DNA from: Brachionus rotundiformis
Lineage: Eukaryota > Rotifera > Eurotatoria > Ploima > Brachionidae
NCBI GenBank assembly: GCA_016802295.1
Contig: JAESIW010000064.1
Location: 811,257-830,094 of the forward strand
DNA length: 18,838 bases
Reading direction: 5' to 3'
The translations under genes were made by a program, and so were the position numbers. The notes below the pieces were generated by a model. It made no database searches. It saw nothing but the letters and a program-made list of their open reading frames with translations, and had not been told where the DNA came from. This document shows positions 18,143 through 18,838 of the stretch, piece by piece; positions within the stretch are counted from its first letter, which is position 1, and every line of letters begins with the position of its first letter.

Positions 18143-18838
18143 TTTTTTTAAATTATAAGCTTAATCTTGTTGTATTTTGAATCGTTTATTTTAATTTTTA
18201 ATTTTATTTAAGGTAATTTTTCATTTTAAATTAGAATTTTTATGGTATAGCAATTAAATTTTGTTTAAAAAAGTTTTTTCAACAGGTTTTTAAAACTTAT
18301 AAAACACTTTTAAAAGAAAGTATGATGTCTGAAAAATTAATAGCAAATTATATGATTTTTCTGAAGGTGTTTTATATTTATTTAATTTTTAAGATTTCTA
18401 ATTTCGGAATTAAAGCTTAATCCAAATAGTTATTTTTTGATAATTTTCAATTCAAATCAAATTTTTGTGTTTCAAGACATAATAAATTTAAAATTTTTTA
18501 TTATTTTAATTATTGACAACCGATCTAAGTAAGGCTCAGGGTCTCTTATAATTTAATTGAATTTTAAAGCTATCTTTTTCTTATTAGGATTTTATTTTCC
18601 TTGATTACGAATTTTTCAATGAGTACAACTAAGACTGTATATAACATCAACGAAACGAAAAATGTTAAATTATAATTTGAATTTTAAATGATAATTTGAA
18701 TTTTTTAAATTAAATAAAAGATTGAATTAGAGAATTTAGACGCATTAAAAAATTTATGAAAAATAGTATTGTGTATCTATTTTTTTCTTTAAATAAATGG
18801 TTATTTAAATTTTGGTATTTGTTGCCGGGTAGGTTGAC
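18143..18838. other. Right-edge AT-rich stretch
   Basis: No gene is supported. It includes the upstream region of the CAP gene. A short tandem repeat, ATAATTTGAATTTT, occurs twice around 18672-18705. The last bases become less AT-rich (GTTGCCGGGTAGG), hinting at a feature beyond the window. Confidence 0.35.

Noticed and set aside
1..18838. Ciliate-type genetic code, considered because of the AT richness and mini-introns
   Set aside because: TAA and TGA close the genes at family-typical lengths, and no conserved position requires TAA or TAG as Gln.

Overview
The window looks like nuclear DNA of a small, very AT-rich metazoan. Genes are split by many tiny GT-AG introns (45-77 bp, one of 190 bp), TAA and TGA both work as stops, and AATAAA signals follow several genes. 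Proteins such as a FAAP24-like Fanconi factor, UBA5, an XK-related-like membrane protein and a cilium/flagellum LRR protein point to an animal. The composition and compact introns fit a monogonont rotifer such as Brachionus, but that is an inference from style, not from a search.

Layout, left to right: an LRRC46-like leucine-rich repeat gene (-, 614-1381); a small, highly codon-biased secreted protein with a TATA box (+, 1745-2068); a neuronal-calcium-sensor-like EF-hand gene with one 45-bp intron (+, 2625-3296); a 1.5 kb gap; a 5'-truncated non-LTR retrotransposon fragment (-, 4823-5395); a secreted-type alpha-carbonic anhydrase in at least five exons (-, 6068-7291, first exon unresolved); a 2.7 kb AT-rich gap; a vWA-domain protein ending in a prenylation CaaX box (-, 10059-10883); an intronless multi-pass membrane protein resembling the XK-related family (-, 11884-12957); a decayed LINE reverse transcriptase remnant (-, about 13362-13550); a five-exon FAAP24-like gene (-, 13767-14592) head to head with a nine-exon UBA5 gene (+, 14789-16423); and a four-exon CAP/GAPR-1-like gene with an N-terminal membrane anchor (-, 17205-18142).

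There is no operon-like logic. The genes serve separate jobs: cilia, calcium sensing, CO2/pH handling, DNA crosslink repair, UFMylation and membrane biology. The closest functional association is the FAAP24/UBA5 pair, which share a 196-bp divergent promoter interval. For UBA5, FAAP24, the carbonic anhydrase, the CAP protein and the EF-hand protein, I rebuilt the exons by hand from splice-site consensus, reading-frame phase and remembered family alignments. All phases close without a frameshift. Much of the gene-free DNA is low-complexity AT sequence in which I see only a few hairpins and retroelement scraps.
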